DNA of 64,000 nt from Pseudomonas fluorescens (GTDB taxonomy: Bacteria; Pseudomonadota; Gammaproteobacteria; Pseudomonadales; Pseudomonadaceae): the NCBI RefSeq assembly GCF_902498195.1, contig NZ_CABVIY010000008.1, positions 248,001 through 312,000 of the forward strand, read 5' to 3'. The notes beneath the pieces are model-generated. The model worked only from the letters and a program-made list of their open reading frames with translations, was not told the origin of the DNA and did no database searches. The translations under genes and the position numbers were made by a program. Of the stretch, positions 8,665 to 17,266 are shown piece after piece. Position 1 is the first letter of the stretch. Each line of letters begins with the position of its first letter.

Positions 8665-10695
8665 CTACAGATCCAGCACTAAAGGCTGCGCCCCCTGGGC
8701 CGGGATCGCACAGCAGATCAGCACCTGTCCCTCATCCGGCACTTCCGCCGGTGGCTGTGGATAATGGACCTGGCCGCTGATCAACCGTGTTTTGCAGGTC
8801 CCGCAGGATCCACCGCGGCAACTGAACTCGGGGTGCAAGCCACGGCTTTCCGCCAGCTCTAGCAGAGTACCGCCATCGGGTTGCCAGCGCGCCTCCTTGG
8901 CCGAGCGCTCAAACACCACCGGCACCGAGGTGGTCGCGGCAGGGGGTTGCTCCATCACGACCGCATCGGGGTCCAGGCGTCGGCGCAAGGTAGAGGGGCC
9001 AAAAGTCTCGCCGTGAATCCGCGCATCACGAATGTCCAGTTCCCGCAGGCTGTCGTATAGCCCCTGGGTAAAACTGCCCGGGCCGCAGAGGACAAAGTCG
9101 ACCTGGTCGTAATCCTCGGCCTCGATCAGGTTTTTGAGCAGCGCCACATCGATCCGCCCGCTCACATCATAATCCTCGCCCTCCCGAGCGTGCGCTTCCG
9201 GTTGGCTGAGCAGGCGCACCACCCTGACCGCGTCACCAGCCTCCTCGAGCAACCGATTCAATTCAGGAACGAACACCTGATCGGCCAAGGTGCGCGAGCT
9301 TTGCACAAACAACGTCGGCCGGATACGACGGGTACGCAACCCTTGGTAAACCACCTCACGCAGCATCGACAACAGTGGCGTAATGCCGACCCCGGCGGCC
9401 AACAGCACCAAAGGTCGACGCTCATGGGGCGCCACGGTGAAATGCCCTTGGGGGGCACGCGCTTCCAGCAGATCTCCCACGCGAATCTGCTCATGCAGGT
9501 GCGATGACACCCTTCCGTCACGCTTTACGCTGATGCGGAAAAAATCGTCGGACGGCGCGCTCGACAGGCTGTAGGTGCGGATATGCACCTCGCCGTCGAT
9601 GTTGAACCTCAAGGGTAAATGCTGCCCGGCCTGGAACAATGGCAAACCAGCACCATCGGCAGGTTCCAGGTAAATCGAACGGATGTTGTGGCTCTGCGCT
9701 TCGATGCGCGCCACCCGCAGCGGCCGCCACTGATCGCCTAAGGCTTTGGCTTGCAGCCGGGCCTTGGCTTGCGCCCAGGTGCCCGTCAGCAAACTGGTGG
9801 GTGACACGCCGTCGAAGCGCCAGCGCAAGGCAAGCGCAGCAGCACGACGGACGACATGTTCCACGTGGAACGTCCACAGGCGTTCAGCCCCTTGAAATGC
9901 TTCAACCTGTGGCCCTTCAAGAATGATCTCGGTGCGGCCGCTCAGTTGCAGCAGGTCACCCGAATTGAAATCGATGAACAACAACCCCGCCCGAGGATTG
10001 ACCATCAGGTTGCCCAGGGTGTTGAAAAATAGATTGCCGGCGAAATCCGGAATGGTCAGCCGATTCCCTTCCACCTGTACGAAACCGGCTTGGCCACCGC
10101 GATGGGAAACGTCCACCGAACGTTCGCCATCGACGTCCACATAGCTGGCAACAAAGAAGGTATCAGCCTGCGCGATCACAGCTTTGGCTGAATCATCCAG
10201 CTCGTTGAGGTACTGGGGGATTCGCGTCGCCGGGTCCGCCAGGGGCACCGTACGAAACTGGCGCAATTGGATGTATTGAGGGCAGTTGCCATAGGACTGA
10301 TCCACGGTCACGGCGAAGCCGCCGGGCGACAGGCCACCGACCCGCCCGTTGATCCGGTTGCGGCGTCGGGTGTGCAGTTCAATGCCCAGCAAACCGATGG
10401 CCGCGCCATCGTTCAGTTGCGCCGGATCGTCATGCGCCGGCAGGCTACTGAATTGCAACAGACCCGGCTCTGGCGAGTGCGCGAAGCCCGGTTCGCCCTC
10501 CAGCACGCTGGCCCACGGACGACCCTCTGCATCGACCGCCCCGTACAGCATGAAAGGCAATTGCTGATAGAAGGTACGGTGCTGATCCGGCATTTCGCTG
10601 CGAATCACCCTACGACCCAGCACTTCCATTCGCTCGCCAACACCCACATGATCCTGCAACTGTTTCTCGCCGACATGCCACGGTGAACGATCCAT
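8665..10695 (-). CDS. PPOX-domain / ferredoxin reductase / [2Fe-2S] fusion oxidoreductase
   Basis: About 676 residues in three parts. Residues 1 to about 310 form a pyridoxamine-5'-phosphate-oxidase-like flavin fold (FVASYVDVDGERSVDVSHRGG, NTLGNLMVNPRAGLLFIDF). Residues of about 330-570 form an FNR-type FAD/NAD module (RTYSLSSAP, AAGVGITPLLSMLR, LCGPGSFTQ). The C-terminus is a plant-type [2Fe-2S] ferredoxin with CRGGSCGTCK. Such fusions pass electrons from NAD(P)H to a flavin site, but the substrate is unknown. ATG 10695 follows AGGGGAGA. A consensus parS site lies within the coding sequence at 9857-9872. Confidence 0.88.
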   Translation of the reverse strand: MDRSPWHVGEKQLQDHVGVGERMEVLGRRVIRSEMPDQHRTFYQQLPFMLYGAVDAEGRPWASVLEGEPGFAHSPEPGLLQFSSLPAHDDPAQLNDGAAIGLLGIELHTRRRNRINGRVGGLSPGGFAVTVDQSYGNCPQYIQLRQFRTVPLADPATRIPQYLNELDDSAKAVIAQADTFFVASYVDVDGERSVDVSHRGGQAGFVQVEGNRLTIPDFAGNLFFNTLGNLMVNPRAGLLFIDFNSGDLLQLSGRTEIILEGPQVEAFQGAERLWTFHVEHVVRRAAALALRWRFDGVSPTSLLTGTWAQAKARLQAKALGDQWRPLRVARIEAQSHNIRSIYLEPADGAGLPLFQAGQHLPLRFNIDGEVHIRTYSLSSAPSDDFFRISVKRDGRVSSHLHEQIRVGDLLEARAPQGHFTVAPHERRPLVLLAAGVGITPLLSMLREVVYQGLRTRRIRPTLFVQSSRTLADQVFVPELNRLLEEAGDAVRVVRLLSQPEAHAREGEDYDVSGRIDVALLKNLIEAEDYDQVDFVLCGPGSFTQGLYDSLRELDIRDARIHGETFGPSTLRRRLDPDAVVMEQPPAATTSVPVVFERSAKEARWQPDGGTLLELAESRGLHPEFSCRGGSCGTCKTRLISGQVHYPQPPAEVPDEGQVLICCAIPAQGAQPLVLDL
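9857..9872. other. parS centromere site (left outlier)
   Basis: TGTTCCACGTGGAACG matches the Pseudomonas parS consensus TGTTCCACGTGGAAC(A/C) except for the last base. It lies inside the PPOX-reductase gene, about 15 kb left of parB and 23 kb from oriC, and should nucleate ParB binding. Confidence 0.85.
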
Positions 10696-10731
10696 TACGG
10701 TTTCTCCCCTGCACCAAAGGTGCAACGTGAA

Positions 10732-10752
10732 GGGCCCGAATCAATCGGGCCC
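10732..10752. other. hairpin between the GST and PPOX-reductase genes
   Basis: GGGCCCGA and TCGGGCCC are separated by five bases, directly after the GST stop on the minus strand. There is no strong T-run, so this is a weak terminator or a processing hairpin. Confidence 0.5.
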
Positions 10753-10758
10753 GCAGCA

Positions 10759-11385
10759 TCAGGCAGTTTTTTGCAGACCGGCGACCGTGCGCGGCATGGC
10801 GACAAAACCTGGCAAGGCTTCGACCCGTGCCAGCCAGGCGCGGATGTTGGCGTAGTCGTCCAGCGACACATTGCCTTCCGGCGCATGGGCGATGTAACTG
10901 TAGGCGGCCACATCGGCAATGGTCGGCTCACTGCCGGCCAGGTAAGTCGAATTGGCCAGTTCCTGATCGATCACCTTGAGCACGGTGTGTGCGTAGGGGA
11001 TCACTTCCTCAGGGTTATAGGGCGCACCGAATACCGTGATCAATCGTGCCCGGGCCGGACCGAAGGCGATGGGACCTGCGGCGACGGACAACCAGCGTTG
11101 TACTTTCGCCGCTCCGACCGGATCGGCGGGCAGCCAACGACCGTTACCGTATTTTTGCGCCAGGTAAACCAGGATGGCGTTGGAGTCCGCCAACACCACG
11201 CCTTGATCATCCAGCACCGGCACCTGGCCGAATGCATTGAGTGCCAGATACTCCGGTTTCTTATGCTCGCCCTTGGCCAGGTCGACCAGGATCAGCTCGG
11301 TCGGCAGTTTCAGCAGGGAGAGCATCAGTTCCACACGGTGAGCATGGCCGGAACGAGGGAAGTTGTAGAGTTTGATGGCTTGCAT
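10759..11385 (-). CDS. glutathione S-transferase family protein
   Basis: A 208-residue cytosolic GST. The N-terminal thioredoxin-like domain (IKLYNFPRSGHAHRVELML, then FGQVPVLDD with the cis-Pro glutathione-binding turn, then LADSNAILVYLA) is followed by an all-helical C-terminal domain (AGSEPTIADVAAYSYIAHAPEG). It would conjugate or reduce substrates with glutathione. The substrate is unknown. A LysR-type gene reads in the same direction 131 bases upstream and may regulate it. Confidence 0.92.
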   Translation of the reverse strand: MQAIKLYNFPRSGHAHRVELMLSLLKLPTELILVDLAKGEHKKPEYLALNAFGQVPVLDDQGVVLADSNAILVYLAQKYGNGRWLPADPVGAAKVQRWLSVAAGPIAFGPARARLITVFGAPYNPEEVIPYAHTVLKVIDQELANSTYLAGSEPTIADVAAYSYIAHAPEGNVSLDDYANIRAWLARVEALPGFVAMPRTVAGLQKTA

Positions 11386-11515
11386 GGGTCGACTCCGCGG
11401 GTGAGTGGCGCTGGTCGGGAGCGATCAGCACCGATGGCAGCCATCTTCTACCACTCGCGAAAACAACAGAATAACCAGCAAACGGAATGCATTGTTTCAG
11501 CCAGCGCAATAACCA

Positions 11516-12418
11516 TCAGCCCTGCAAGGCCGCCTGTTCCCTGAGCGACTTCACCGTGAAGTCGACAAAACTGCGAACCCGCGCCGGGGCCTTGCGCCCG
11601 CCCTGATAGACCACATGGATTGGCAGTGGCGCCACTTCGTAATCCGCCAGGACAATTTCCAGCTCCCCGGCAGCGATCCTGCTCGCCACCTGATAAGACA
11701 ACACTCGGGTATACCCCAAGCCGAGGGCGGCCGCGGTGATGGCGGCCTGGTTCGCCGTCACTACCAAGCGCGGTTCGGGCCGCACACTCAGCGGCTCGTC
11801 ACCCTCAACAAACGGCCAGTTTTTCAGCTGGCCAATTGAAGAGGTCGCAATGACCGGCGCCTGGGTCAGATCTTGCGGGTGTGTTGGCCGACCCTGGCGC
11901 GACAGAAAATCCGGTGACGCAACAATCACCCGGCGCACTTGCCCCACCCGAATCGCATGCTGGTTGCTATCGGGTAATTCACCGATGCGTACCGCCACAT
12001 CGACGCCCTCCTCGACCACACTGACCACGCGATCCACCAGCAACGCATTGATCGTGACGTCCGGGAACTGCGTCAGAAAACTCACCATCAGCGGTGTAAC
12101 AAACAACTCACCAAACAACACCGGCGCGGTAATCGTCAGTTGTCCACGGGGTTGGGCATGACTACCGGCCGCGGAATCCTCGGCTTCCTGCACTTCGGCG
12201 AGAATTCTGCGACTGTCTTCGAGAAAACGCTGGCCCGCCTCGCTCAGGTGCACACTGCGCGTGGTGCGCGTGAGCAAATGCGTACCGATGCGCTTCTCCA
12301 GCGCAGCCACCGCCCGGGTGACGCTGGCCGCGGACATGCCCAAGCGCCGCGCAGCCGCCGAAAAACCCTGGTCCTGGGCAACAGCAGCGAAGACCTGCAT
12401 TTCCTGGAAGCGGTCCAT
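11516..12418 (-). CDS. LysR family transcriptional regulator
   Basis: About 300 residues with an N-terminal LysR HTH (MQVFAAVAQDQGFSAAARRLGMSAASVTRAVAALEKRIGTHLLTRTTRSVHLSEAG) and an effector-binding domain. The start at 12418 is chosen because longer frames run into the glmS terminator at 12448-12473. It lies upstream of and co-directional with the GST gene, which is its likeliest target. The inducer is unknown. Confidence 0.9.
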   Translation of the reverse strand: MDRFQEMQVFAAVAQDQGFSAAARRLGMSAASVTRAVAALEKRIGTHLLTRTTRSVHLSEAGQRFLEDSRRILAEVQEAEDSAAGSHAQPRGQLTITAPVLFGELFVTPLMVSFLTQFPDVTINALLVDRVVSVVEEGVDVAVRIGELPDSNQHAIRVGQVRRVIVASPDFLSRQGRPTHPQDLTQAPVIATSSIGQLKNWPFVEGDEPLSVRPEPRLVVTANQAAITAAALGLGYTRVLSYQVASRIAAGELEIVLADYEVAPLPIHVVYQGGRKAPARVRSFVDFTVKSLREQAALQG

Positions 12419-12447
12419 GGGCAACAACATCCTCGATTCAAATAAAA

Positions 12448-12473
12448 AAATCGCAGCCAAGGGCTGCGATTTC
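12448..12473 (-). terminator. rho-independent terminator of glmS
   Basis: AAATCGCAGCC, AAG, GGCTGCGATTT form an 11-bp stem. On the minus strand it is followed by a T-rich run (GATTTTTTTATTT). It lies 28 bases past the glmS stop. Confidence 0.9.
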
Positions 12474-12540
12474 TAAGGGGTTCGATCAGCTGTGGATAAC
12501 TTATTCCACAGTCACCGATTTCGCCAGGTTGCGTGGCTGG
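12474..12540. other. attTn7 site (vacant)
   Basis: The glmS 3' end encodes the conserved NLAKSVTVE terminus that TnsD recognises. Tn7-like elements insert about 25 bases past the stop, here near 12476. No Tn7 ends or tns genes are present, and the terminator and LysR gene follow directly. So the site is intact and empty. Confidence 0.75.
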
Positions 12541-14333
12541 TCAACGTCGGTGCCTTTAAGCACGGCCACGTAGTACGACAGCAATTGCAGCGGGATGGTG
12601 TAGAGGATCGGCGACAGGATGTCGTGGATGTGCGGCATGTGCACAACGTGCGTGCCTTCACCGTTGGTCATGCCGGCCTTCTCGTCGGCGAAGACGATCA
12701 GCTCGCCACCCCGGGCGCGGACTTCCTGGAGGTTGGATTTCAACTTCTCCAGCAGTTCGTTGTTAGGCGCCACGGTAACCACGGGCATGTCGTTATCCAC
12801 AAGCGCCAGCGGGCCGTGTTTCAGTTCGCCGGCCGGGTAGGCTTCGGCGTGGATGTAGGAAATTTCCTTGAGCTTGAGGGCCCCTTCCATCGCCACCGGG
12901 AATTGCGCGCCACGGCCGAGGAACAGGGTGTGGTTTTTCTCGGCGAACAGCTCGGCGATTTTTTCCACTGTGCTGTCCATCGCCAGCGCCTCGCCCAAGC
13001 GGGTCGGCAGGCGACGCAGTTCTTCGACCAGGGTGGCTTCAACGCCTTTTGCCAAGGTGCCGCGAACCTGACCCAGGGACAGGGTCAGCAACAGCAGGCC
13101 GACCAGTTGCGTGGTGAACGCCTTGGTGGACGCCACGCCGATTTCGCGACCGGCCTGGGTCAACAGCGTCAGGTCGGATTCACGCACCAGGGAGCTGATG
13201 CCGACGTTGCAAATCGCCAGGCTGGCGAGGAAACCCAGCTCCTTGGCGTTACGCAGCGCCGCCAGGGTGTCGGCGGTTTCCCCGGACTGGGAAATGGTGA
13301 CAAACAGGGTGTCAGGCTGCACCACCACCTTGCGGTAGCGGAACTCGCTGGCGACTTCGACCTGGCACGGAATACCGGCCAGTTCTTCAAGCCAGTAACG
13401 CGCGACCATGCCGGCGTGATAGCTGGTGCCGCACGCGACGATCTGCACATTACGTACTTTGGCAAACAGTTCGGCAGCCTGTGGACCGAAGGCTTGTACC
13501 AGCACCTGGTTCTGGCTCAGGCGACCTTCCAGGGTGCGTTGCACCACGGACGGTTGCTCGTGGATTTCCTTGAGCATGAAGTGACGGAACTCGCCTTTAT
13601 CGGCGGCTTCCGCGCCATCGCGATATTGCACGGCTTCGCGCTCGACGGCCTGGCCTTTAACGTCCCAGATCTGCACGCTGTCGCGACGAATTTCAGCAAT
13701 ATCGCCTTCTTCCAGGTACATGAAACGGTCGGTGACCTGACGCAGGGCCAACTGGTCGGAAGCCAGGAAGTTTTCACCCAGGCCCAGGCCAATGACCAGA
13801 GGGCTGCCACTGCGGGCCGCCACCAGACGGTCGGGCTGCCGAGCACTGATCACCGCCAGGCCATAGGCACCGTGCAATTCTTTAACGGTCGCCTTGAGCG
13901 CTGCGGTCAGATCAGGCTGATCCTTGAGTTTGTGATTCAGCAGGTGGGCGATGACTTCGGTGTCGGTGTCCGAAGTGAACACATAACCCAAGGCTTTGAG
14001 TTGTTCGCGCAGGGCTTCGTGGTTTTCAATGATGCCGTTGTGCACCACCGCCAGGTCACCGGAAAAATGCGGGTGCGCATTGCGCTCGCACGGTGCACCG
14101 TGAGTGGCCCAGCGGGTGTGGGCGATACCCAGGCGACCGACCAGCGCTTCTTCAGCCAGGGCCTGTTCCAGCTCGCTGACTTTGCCTGGGCGACGCACGC
14201 GTTCGAGTTTTTCGTCGTTGGTATACACCGCCACACCGGCGCTGTCATACCCACGGTATTCGAGGCGCTTCAGGCCTTCGACCAGGATGGCGGTAATGTT
14301 ACGTTCTGCGACTGCGCCAACAATTCCACACAT
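12501..14333 (-). CDS. glmS: glutamine-fructose-6-phosphate aminotransferase (isomerising)
   Basis: This 610-residue enzyme makes glucosamine-6-phosphate, the first step of UDP-GlcNAc synthesis for peptidoglycan and LPS. MCGIVGAV places the N-terminal nucleophile Cys directly after Met. An N-terminal glutaminase domain (residues 1 to about 240) and two SIS sugar-isomerase domains (SQSGETADT, STKAFTTQLVGL) follow, ending in KSVTVE. AGGAGAAAT precedes the ATG. It lies one base from the DeoR-type regulator gene upstream, so the two are likely co-transcribed. There is no sign of a glmS ribozyme, as expected outside Firmicutes. Confidence 0.98.
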   Translation of the reverse strand: MCGIVGAVAERNITAILVEGLKRLEYRGYDSAGVAVYTNDEKLERVRRPGKVSELEQALAEEALVGRLGIAHTRWATHGAPCERNAHPHFSGDLAVVHNGIIENHEALREQLKALGYVFTSDTDTEVIAHLLNHKLKDQPDLTAALKATVKELHGAYGLAVISARQPDRLVAARSGSPLVIGLGLGENFLASDQLALRQVTDRFMYLEEGDIAEIRRDSVQIWDVKGQAVEREAVQYRDGAEAADKGEFRHFMLKEIHEQPSVVQRTLEGRLSQNQVLVQAFGPQAAELFAKVRNVQIVACGTSYHAGMVARYWLEELAGIPCQVEVASEFRYRKVVVQPDTLFVTISQSGETADTLAALRNAKELGFLASLAICNVGISSLVRESDLTLLTQAGREIGVASTKAFTTQLVGLLLLTLSLGQVRGTLAKGVEATLVEELRRLPTRLGEALAMDSTVEKIAELFAEKNHTLFLGRGAQFPVAMEGALKLKEISYIHAEAYPAGELKHGPLALVDNDMPVVTVAPNNELLEKLKSNLQEVRARGGELIVFADEKAGMTNGEGTHVVHMPHIHDILSPILYTIPLQLLSYYVAVLKGTDVDQPRNLAKSVTVE

Positions 14334-14334
14334 G

Positions 14335-15111
14335 CTATTTCTCCTGACTGACTGCCGCGCAAATCAAATTGATACCGCGGGCCTGAATCTGATCCCGTGC
14401 CTCAAGTGACAGGCGATCATCCGTAATAAGGGTATGGACGCTGCTCCAGGGCAGTTCCAGGTTTGGAATCTTGCGACCGATTTTGTCGGCCTCGACCATC
14501 ACCACCACTTCGCGTGCGACCTCGGCCATGACTCGGCTGAGTCCCAGCAATTCATTGAAGGTGGTGGTACCGCGAACCAGATCGATGCCATCGGCACCGA
14601 TGAACAACTGATCAAAGTCGTAAGAGCGTAGTACCTGTTCGGCAACCTGCCCCTGAAAGGACTCGGAATGCGGATCCCAGGTTCCGCCGGTCATGAGTAG
14701 CACCGGTTCGTGCTCGAGTTCGCTCAAGGCATTGGCGACATGCAGCGAATTGGTCATCACCACCAGGCCCGGTTGTTGGCCGAGTTCGGGAATCATCGCG
14801 GCAGTGGTACTGCCACTGTCGATAATGATCCGCGCGTGTTCACGAATCCGCGACACGGCAGCCCGGGCGATGGCTTGCTTGTGCCGGGAGACGGGTTGGC
14901 TCAGGTCGGCCACCAGTTCCTGAGGCATGGTGATCGCGCCGCCATAACGACGCAGGAGTAGACCGTTACTTTCGAGTGCCGCCAGATCCTTGCGAATCGT
15001 AACTTCAGAGGTTTCGAAGCGCTTGGCCAGTTCATCCACACTGACTTCACCCTGCTCATTGAGCAAGGCAAGGATGTTGTGACGACGTTGAGGAGTGTTG
15101 CGCTTCGACAT
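14335..15111 (-). CDS. glmR: DeoR family regulator, GlmR-like
   Basis: About 258 residues. It has an N-terminal DeoR winged helix (RRHNILALLNEQGEVSVDELAKRFETSEVTIRKDLAALE) and a C-terminal DeoR sugar-phosphate sensor domain (IIDSGSTTAAMIPEL, TNSLHVANAL, FIGADGIDL). Its position between glmU and glmS fits the regulator known to control amino-sugar synthesis in Pseudomonas. The ATG at 15111 aligns with family N-termini; an extension to 15153 is open but looks less likely. The gap upstream carries DnaA boxes and a REP hairpin. Confidence 0.85.
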   Translation of the reverse strand: MSKRNTPQRRHNILALLNEQGEVSVDELAKRFETSEVTIRKDLAALESNGLLLRRYGGAITMPQELVADLSQPVSRHKQAIARAAVSRIREHARIIIDSGSTTAAMIPELGQQPGLVVMTNSLHVANALSELEHEPVLLMTGGTWDPHSESFQGQVAEQVLRSYDFDQLFIGADGIDLVRGTTTFNELLGLSRVMAEVAREVVVMVEADKIGRKIPNLELPWSSVHTLITDDRLSLEARDQIQARGINLICAAVSQEK

Positions 15112-15198
15112 GAGCTGGTAAGTTTCGATTCGAAAGATAACGGAAGCAATCAAAACCTATCGACGAATCTTCGTCAAGCGCAGGGCGATAAAAAGATC

Positions 15199-15403
15199 TG
15201 TGGATAAATGCATCGCGGGCAAGCCTCAACCTTACAGATCAGGAATCAGGCTTGCCCGCGAATACAACGGACCGGCCTGTGAATAACTTCAGCCGATCAT
15301 GGATATGTGGATAACTCAGCTCTTCTTGATCTTCTCCGGCCGCTTCCAGCCATCGATGTTCTTCTGCCGCGCTCTACCCACAGCCAATTGTGCGTTATCC
15401 ACA
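15199..15403. other. DnaA-box cluster between and within glmR and glmU
   Basis: Perfect 9-mers occur at 15199-15207 and 15306-15314 (TGTGGATAA) and at 15395-15403 (TTATCCACA, inside glmU). Another lies in glmU at 16569-16577. This is far above chance for one kilobase. Confidence 0.6.
15213..15262. repeat. REP-like inverted repeat B
   Basis: cgcgggcaagcct and aggcttgcccgcg lie in inverted orientation between the glmU stop and the glmR start. They may serve as the glmU 3' hairpin. Confidence 0.75.
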
Positions 15404-16683
15404 TTCTGGGTAATGGTCGAACCGGCCGCAGTGGTCGCCCCATCGGAGATATCCACAGGCGCTACCAACGAGTTGTTGGAACCGATGAACACATCCTTGC
15501 CCAGCACGGTTTTCCACTTGTTGGCGCCATCGTAGTTGCAGGTGATGGTGCCGGCGCCGATGTTGGTGCGAGCGCCAATTTCCGCATCGCCCAGGTAAGT
15601 CAAGTGCCCGGCCTTGGCGCCTTCGCCCAGGTGCGCGTTTTTCAGCTCGACGAAGTTACCCACATGCGCTTTTGCTTCGAGCACCGTGCCCGGACGCAAG
15701 CGGGCAAACGGACCGGCATCGCTGCCTTCACCCAGAATCGCGCCTTCGATATGGCTGTTCGCCTTGATCACCACGCCTTTGCGCAGGGTGCTGTCCTTGA
15801 TCACGCAGTTCGGGCCGATCACCACGTCGTCTTCGATGACGACCTTGCCTTCAAGGATCACGTTGATATCGATCAGCACATCACGACCGACGGTCACTTC
15901 GCCGCGCACGTCGAAACGCGCCGGATCGCGCAGTGTCACGCCCTGGGCCATCAATCGGCGACCGGCGCGCAATTGATAGTGACGCTCAAGCTCGGACAGT
16001 TGCTTGCGGTCATTGGCACCCTGCACTTCCATGGCATCGTGAGGTTGCTCGGTCGCCACCACCAGACCGTCGCTGACTGCCATGGCGATCACATCAGTGA
16101 GGTAATACTCGCCCTGGGCATTGTTGTTGGAGAGACGGCTCATCCATCCGCCAAGACTTTCGAAAGGCAACGCGAGAATACCGGTATTGCCTTCGGTGAT
16201 CGCACGCTGGGCTTCGTTGGCGTCTTTCTGCTCGACGATGGCGGTGACCTTGCCATCGGCATCCCGAACGATTCGGCCGTAGCCGGTCGGGTCTTCCAGC
16301 TCTACCGTCAGCAGGCCCAGTTGCTTGGGCGCCACTTGCTTGAGCAGGCGTTGCAGGGTTTCCACTTCGATCAAGGGTACGTCACCGTAGAGAATCAGCA
16401 CGGTATCGGATTTGATGAATGGGACCGCCTGGGCCACGGCATGACCGGTGCCGAGCTGTTTGTCCTGCAGGACGAAATTCAGATCATCAGCGGCCAGGCC
16501 TTCACGAACCACATCGGCGCCGTGGCCGATCACCACGTGGATGCGTTGTGGATCGAGTTGTCGGGCGCTGTGGATAACATGGCCGAGCATCGAATTGCCG
16601 GCAATCGGGTGCAAGACTTTCGGCAAGGCGGAACGCATGCGCGTACCTTGGCCAGCAGCGAGGATTACGATTTCAAGAGACAT
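15316..16683 (-). CDS. glmU: bifunctional UDP-GlcNAc pyrophosphorylase / glucosamine-1-phosphate acetyltransferase
   Basis: A 455-residue protein. The N-terminal nucleotidyltransferase domain has LAAGQGTRMRSALPKVLHPIAG at residues 7-28. The C-terminal left-handed beta-helix has hexapeptide repeats (RFDVRGEVTVGRDVLIDINVILEG) and active-site segments around VGNFVELKNA and GAGTITCNYDG. It acetylates GlcN-1-P and couples it to UTP, completing the pathway begun by GlmS. It lies downstream of the atp operon, separated by a terminator. Confidence 0.98.
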   Translation of the reverse strand: MSLEIVILAAGQGTRMRSALPKVLHPIAGNSMLGHVIHSARQLDPQRIHVVIGHGADVVREGLAADDLNFVLQDKQLGTGHAVAQAVPFIKSDTVLILYGDVPLIEVETLQRLLKQVAPKQLGLLTVELEDPTGYGRIVRDADGKVTAIVEQKDANEAQRAITEGNTGILALPFESLGGWMSRLSNNNAQGEYYLTDVIAMAVSDGLVVATEQPHDAMEVQGANDRKQLSELERHYQLRAGRRLMAQGVTLRDPARFDVRGEVTVGRDVLIDINVILEGKVVIEDDVVIGPNCVIKDSTLRKGVVIKANSHIEGAILGEGSDAGPFARLRPGTVLEAKAHVGNFVELKNAHLGEGAKAGHLTYLGDAEIGARTNIGAGTITCNYDGANKWKTVLGKDVFIGSNNSLVAPVDISDGATTAAGSTITQNVDNAQLAVGRARQKNIDGWKRPEKIKKS

Positions 16684-16743
16684 GACTGGCTACCAATCCT
16701 GGGTGGTCAGCGGCTGCGACCAAGTGGTGAACGTCGGAAAATA

Positions 16744-16771
16744 AAAAAGGGTAGCCGAGGCTACCCTTTTT
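16744..16771 (-). terminator. terminator of the ATP synthase operon
   Basis: AAAAAGGGTAGCC, GA, GGCTACCCTTTTT is a perfect symmetric stem with a T-run, 25 bases past the atpC stop and before glmU. Confidence 0.92.
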
Positions 16772-16795
16772 AATCAATCGCACAATAAGCGAGCC

Positions 16796-17221
16796 TTAGT
16801 GGCCGAACTTCTTGCGGATCTGCTGGACGGTGCGCAGCTGAGCTGCAGCCTCGGCCAGACGTGCGGCAGCAGAACCGTAATCGAATTCCGCGCCCCGCTC
16901 ATGCAAGGCCTTCTCGGCAGCCTTAACGGCTTCCTGAGCGGAGGCTTCGTCCAGGTCGGCAGCTCGTTGCACGGTGTCGGCAAGAACCTTGACCATGTTC
17001 GGCTGAACCTCGAGGAAACCACCGGAGATGTAATACACCTCCTCTTCCCCGCCCTGCTTGACCAGGCGGATCGGACCTGGCTTCAGATTAGTGATCAGCG
17101 GCGCGTGACCCAGGGCGATACCAAGATCACCCAGTGCACCGTGCGCAATCACCATCTCGACCAGACCGGAAAAGATTTCTCCTTCCGCGCTGACGATATC
17201 GCAATGGACTGTCATAGCCAT
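16796..17221 (-). CDS. atpC: ATP synthase F1 subunit epsilon
   Basis: A 141-residue epsilon subunit with an N-terminal beta-sandwich (TVHCDIVSAEGEIFSGLVEMVIAHGALGDLGIALGHAPLIT) and a C-terminal two-helix region rich in Ala and Glu. It is part of the central stalk and inhibits idle hydrolysis. It is the last gene of the atp operon. A GC hairpin lies between it and atpD. Confidence 0.98.
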   Translation of the reverse strand: MAMTVHCDIVSAEGEIFSGLVEMVIAHGALGDLGIALGHAPLITNLKPGPIRLVKQGGEEEVYYISGGFLEVQPNMVKVLADTVQRAADLDEASAQEAVKAAEKALHERGAEFDYGSAAARLAEAAAQLRTVQQIRKKFGH

Positions 17222-17243
17222 CTGATTGCCTCAACCTAAATTA

Positions 17244-17261
17244 GCGCCCGTTGCCGGGCGC
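17244..17261. other. atpD-atpC intergenic hairpin
   Basis: GCGCCCG, TTGC, CGGGCGC in the 45-base gap between atpD and atpC. No T-run follows, so it suits mRNA processing or stability rather than termination. Confidence 0.6.
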
Positions 17262-17266
17262 CGGGA

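Noticed and set aside
12419..12460. N-terminal extension of the LysR gene
   Set aside because: It would run into the glmS terminator stem and lacks resemblance to LysR N-termini.
12336..12500. glmS ribozyme or riboswitch
   Set aside because: The region downstream of glmS has only a terminator, and no ribozyme core was seen upstream; this class is mostly confined to Firmicutes.
12492..14351. A 619-codon open frame on the plus strand
   Set aside because: It is antisense to glmS, whose protein is fully recognisable; high GC keeps the mirror frame open. The same applies to long frames opposite glmU, atpA/atpH, yidC and glyS.
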